Source: Mytilus trossulus | Taxonomy: Eukaryota; Mollusca; Bivalvia; Mytilida; Mytilidae | DNA length: 64,000 nucleotides | Assembly: GCF_036588685.1 (NCBI RefSeq) | Contig: NC_086378.1 | Location: 23,351,578-23,415,577 of the forward strand | Direction of reading: 5' to 3' | Shown here: one piece after another, positions 61,055 through 64,000 of the stretch | Layout of the letters: each line of letters starts with the position of its first letter | How positions within the stretch are numbered: position 1 is the stretch's first letter | Position numbers and translations under genes: made by a program | The notes under the pieces: generated by a model | Seen by the model: only the letters and a program-made list of their open reading frames with translations | Told to the model about the DNA's origin: nothing | The model's database searches: none

Positions 61055-63834
61055 ATGTATAAGAGAAGGATGAAAGACAAGAGGGGAAAGCGCTCCCCAC
61101 AAAGAAGGAGACGTAAAAATCACGAAAGAGATGCTAAATATTCATCAAGTAACTGCAGAGTAGTATGTTATGGCCCACCTAAAGATAAAGTATGTGGTTG
61201 GGAAAGGAACAAAAGGCGGTGTAGACGTGGATCTGGATCACGTGGGCGCCACAGAAGCGGCAGTCGTCATAGGAGTGGAAGTCGTCACAGGAGTGGAAGT
61301 CGTAAGAGACATGGAAGTCGTCACAGAAGTGGAAGTCGTAAGAGACATGGAAGTCGTGACAGAAGTGGAAGTCGTAAGAGACATGGAAGTCGTCACAGGA
61401 GCGGATCTCGCCATAGAAGTGGAAGTCGTCATCGAAGCGGTAGTCGTCATAGAAGTGGAAGTCGGGGCCGAAGAAGCAAAAGTCCACCTGAAAAAATACC
61501 AGTAATAGATCAAAAACCCGTTGTACAAGATGAGGAAGGTACGAGCTGAATACATATATATATATTTTACCAAAAAGAAATCCCCACAAAGGATGTTTGC
61601 ATTCCGGTGCTTTTATAGACACTATGATTTTTTTTCAAATAAGGGTATAAGTATGATTTATATAAAATAAAAAAAGTTGCAGTATGATTGTCAATGAGAC
61701 TACTATCTCCCGGAGACTAACTTACGTAGATGTCAGCAAATATGGACCACCACAGTTCCATTATCAAGTATCATGGCCAAACCCATATCACACAGCTAAC
61801 TTGCTTTATTAACAACATCCATATGCATCCATATTTTGTTTTACAGAGGAAGTCAACAAACGTTTCCATGTTCTTGGTATCGATTTCAACATTCCTCTTA
61901 ACACCAAGGATCATCACACAGACAAATTCGAATGCACCGAGGAAAGAGTAAGAGAGAGCGATAGCAAAAAACTTCCAGCTGAGTTGGTTGTCCGTAGGGG
62001 TCAGTCCTTCACATTGACCATTACTTTTGACAGAGAATATGACAAGAAGGAGAACGATTTAGAGTTCTGTTTCACAACAGGTAAGCTTCTGAGAAAATAT
62101 TGATAGAATAGAATCGCTGCCTGCAACCTATATATTAGCTGTATTTGGAATTGTTGGTCCTCAATGGTCTTCAATTTTGTACTTTATTTGGCTTTTTTCT
62201 GTAACTTCTTTTTTATTCCAGCGTCACTGATGAGTCTTTTGTAGACGAAACATGCGTCTGTCGTACAAAGAATAAAGCCTGGTACAATGTTTCTATGATG
62301 TGTTTCAATCTTTGAAATTCTGCTCCACTTTCAGTTCACTCTTGAAAGATATATTAAAAAGGAGTCTGGTTTTATTTCACATTCAGTTTAGATATGAGGA
62401 TAATGTGCATGTTTAAACATTCGGACAGCATTCTATATTATACATATCTGAATTATAGTAAGGTGCCGGGCTTTCTAGGGATAAAGAAGCAAGACACGGA
62501 GCACCAAGTAACGCCTTTCTACTTTAAAAGGTTTCTGTGTACTTGGGACGGGGCGCAAAACTTGGACAAGATCTACAAATAAGTCAATATGTCGGATGTC
62601 ATCAATTGAATCCCTTTAGTAGATTATGCTCTTGTTTTGTTTTGCGGCAATGCTATAAGAGAGAATTGAAAACTGAAAGAAATATCAGCTGAACATGAAG
62701 AGAGAAATATTCCAAATCAACAATCGACTCCTAATAGGAGTTACAGGAATAAAGACCTCGATTGTGTGTGGGTTTTTTGTGGTAGATAGAGAGATCCTAT
62801 AAATAGCAACAATGGCAGAAATGACAAAGCAATCTATAAATAATTCAACATAAACAATTCATTAACTAACTTCTAACAGGGGTTGTTGCCCTTAAATTCT
62901 AAAATAACGAGAACATACAACAAACAAAAATAATCGGTACAGTATAATAATATTATCAATTCAAAAAAGCCAAAATCATCTGTCGATTTCTGTTAGGTGG
63001 TTTTTGTCTCTTTAGTTGATTTTGTGTTGATTTAGTGTTTTTTAACGCTATTATGAATCTACTATATAGTATACAATGAAAGAAACTGTAAACAGATTTT
63101 TTATAACAGAACAATATCTAGATCTATAGAGTATAAAACTTTAAATCTCACGGTCAGTTTTAGAAAACACTTTTCTTGAAGGATTATTTTTGCCCATTTT
63201 TCTTGTTGTTTATTAAGGGGTTGGGGTAACTAATAGTAGATAGCGTGCCATTTTAAGCTAATCTAATTAACAGTACAAACATATGAAAACAACAGAACGT
63301 TAAATGATTTAATGCAATCAGAGTGCAAAAAATCATGTGCATACATGTAAATGAGTTTTTTTTTAAAGAATAGATAAAACCTTCACAAAAATGAAACAAT
63401 AACAACAAGTTTGACCCAAACCATCAGAATTCCTAAACTGCCCAAAAATAATGTTTTCGTATTTGCAGTACATGTACTTATTTGTTAAATTTGTTTAAAC
63501 ACATACAGATGATATGTGGTATAATGATGTCAAAACTTAGTGTCTTTCTTTTTTAAAGGATCTAGACCGAAACCACCGAAAGGTACAGCTGTTGAATTCG
63601 ATATGGACGAAAATGCCAATGGCACCGGTCATCATTCCGAATGGTATGCGAAGATGGTTGAGAAAAAAGGCAACACAATCAAAGTAGAGATTAAACCTGC
63701 ATGCAACTGTATAATTGGGGAATGGGAATTCTCTATTCTAACGTCATCGCAAATTCAAGCTGAAGATGACCCATTGTTATTCAAGTATACAAGTGGCAGC
63801 GATATCACTATTTTACTGAACCCATGGTGTGAAC
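61055..63834 (+). CDS. Transglutaminase TG3, first three coding exons (3' part outside window)
   Basis: Exons are 61055-61538, 61847-62080 and 63559-63834, in phase with each other, and the last donor GAAC|GTAAGT implies continuation. The acceptor TCAG ends at 61054, so the ATG is the first codon of its exon. Residues 1-161 form a basic tail: an Arg/Lys-rich start (MYKRRMKDKRGKRSPQRRRR), a Cys-containing linker (CRVVCYGPPKDKVCGW) and about ten GSRHRS-type repeats. The transglutaminase N domain follows ([40 protein letters not shown]). Exon 3 is 276 nt, as in TG2; exon 2 is 15 nt longer than in its paralogues. The catalytic core is beyond the window, so activity cannot be judged. The Ser/Arg tail resembles an RS domain; nuclear or RNA association is possible but unproven. 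Confidence 0.85.
61220..61480 (+). repeat. In-frame 18-bp tandem repeat encoding Gly-Ser-Arg-His units of TG3
   Basis: Units such as AGTGGAAGTCGTCACAGG and AGACATGGAAGTCGT alternate, giving HRSGSR and KRHGSR. The minus strand is also open in two frames through this repeat, producing shadow ORFs of 111 and 147 codons. Confidence 0.9.
61678..61740 (+). repeat. Short DR1 fragment in TG3 intron 1
   Basis: CAGTATGATTGTCAATGAGA then CTACTATCTCCCGGAGAC resembles the DR1 start. The rest of DR1 is absent. Confidence 0.5.
62150..62295 (-). repeat. Dispersed repeat DR3, minus copy in TG3 intron 2
   Basis: GGTCTTCAATTTTGTACTTT then ATTTGGC is the inverse of the DR3 core. GAAACATGCGTCTGTCGTAC then AAAGAATAAAGCCTGGTAC extends it. 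Confidence 0.6.
62560..62900 (+). mobile_element. Degenerate fragment of the terminal-hairpin element in TG3 intron 2
   Basis: AGATCTACAAATAAGTCAAT then ATCAATTGAATCCCTTTAGT matches the internal block of copies A and B (CTACAAATAAGTCAACATGA, GGTCAATTGACCCCTT). Further weak matches run to TTCTAACAGGGGTTGTTGCC. No hairpin ends are visible. Confidence 0.5.
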
Positions 63835-64000
63835 GTAAGTATTTATAGCATACTACGTGTGAGTAATTAACCAGAAAACGCAATTACAAAAATGTTGCGA
63901 CGTTAGTTTAAGTCAAGATCAAAATGAAAATGGAAAATTCAAAGATATATTTAATGTCAAGTAATTATACATATAACATATAAAACACGAAAACGCATAT

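Noticed and set aside
61179-61622. Minus-strand ORFs of 147 and 111 codons opposite TG3 exon 1
   Set aside because: Antisense of the 18-bp RS-encoding repeat; the plus frame has the splice sites and joins transglutaminase exons.
1-64000. tRNA, rRNA, CRISPR arrays, operons or bacterial-type signals
   Set aside because: None was seen. The window is eukaryotic, with spliced genes; the only tRNA-like feature is a short possible B box near 640.

Overview
This is strongly AT-rich animal DNA with long introns and a dense load of dispersed repeats. Several repeats look like those I remember from mussel (Mytilus-type) genomes, so I infer a bivalve mollusc, probably a mussel. This rests on gene structure and repeat style only; no database was searched. 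All coding calls on spliced genes were built by hand from homology, reading frame and GT/AG splice sites.

Layout. (1) 1-3.8 kb: the last three exons of an RPUSD2-like RNA pseudouridine synthase, + strand, ending in a poly(A) signal at 3831. (2) 3.9-11.2 kb: repeat-rich intergenic DNA. It holds a terminal-hairpin transposable element in reverse orientation (4369-6229) and a minisatellite of about 45 copies of a 31-bp unit (about 9230-10656). (3) 11.2-31.5 kb: transglutaminase gene TG1, + strand, 14 coding exons, 817 codons, catalytic triad intact. Its intron 5 is occupied by a 7.1-kb DNA transposon (15858-22987) with 32-bp terminal inverted repeats. The transposon carries one 1,625-codon ORF on the minus strand: a 24-residue repeat array, an OTU cysteine-protease domain, an AT-hook and a DDE-like transposase domain. 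(4) 31.5-37.3 kb: intergenic repeats and unrecognised sequence. (5) 37.3-55.1 kb: transglutaminase gene TG2, + strand, 15 coding exons, 787 codons, triad intact. It has two further terminal-hairpin elements in intron 6, decoy copies of the exon 6 acceptor in intron 5, and several fold-back elements. (6) 55.1-61.0 kb: intergenic repeats. (7) 61.0 kb to the end: the first three coding exons of a third transglutaminase, TG3, running off the window.

The three transglutaminases form a head-to-tail cluster. Most internal exons of TG1 and TG2 have identical lengths (219, 119, 114, 178, 104, 211, 161 and 134 nt), so they arose by tandem duplication. Each gene has its own low-complexity first exon: Tyr/Arg-rich in TG1, Arg/Glu/Asp-rich in TG2, and a Gly-Ser-Arg-His repeat in TG3. 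The enzymes should all form glutamyl-lysine crosslinks, while the N-terminal tails probably set location or partners. The most unusual items are the OTU plus DDE transposon, the array of duplicated splice acceptors before TG2 exon 6, and a transposable element inserted into the pyrimidine tract of the TG2 exon 7 acceptor.
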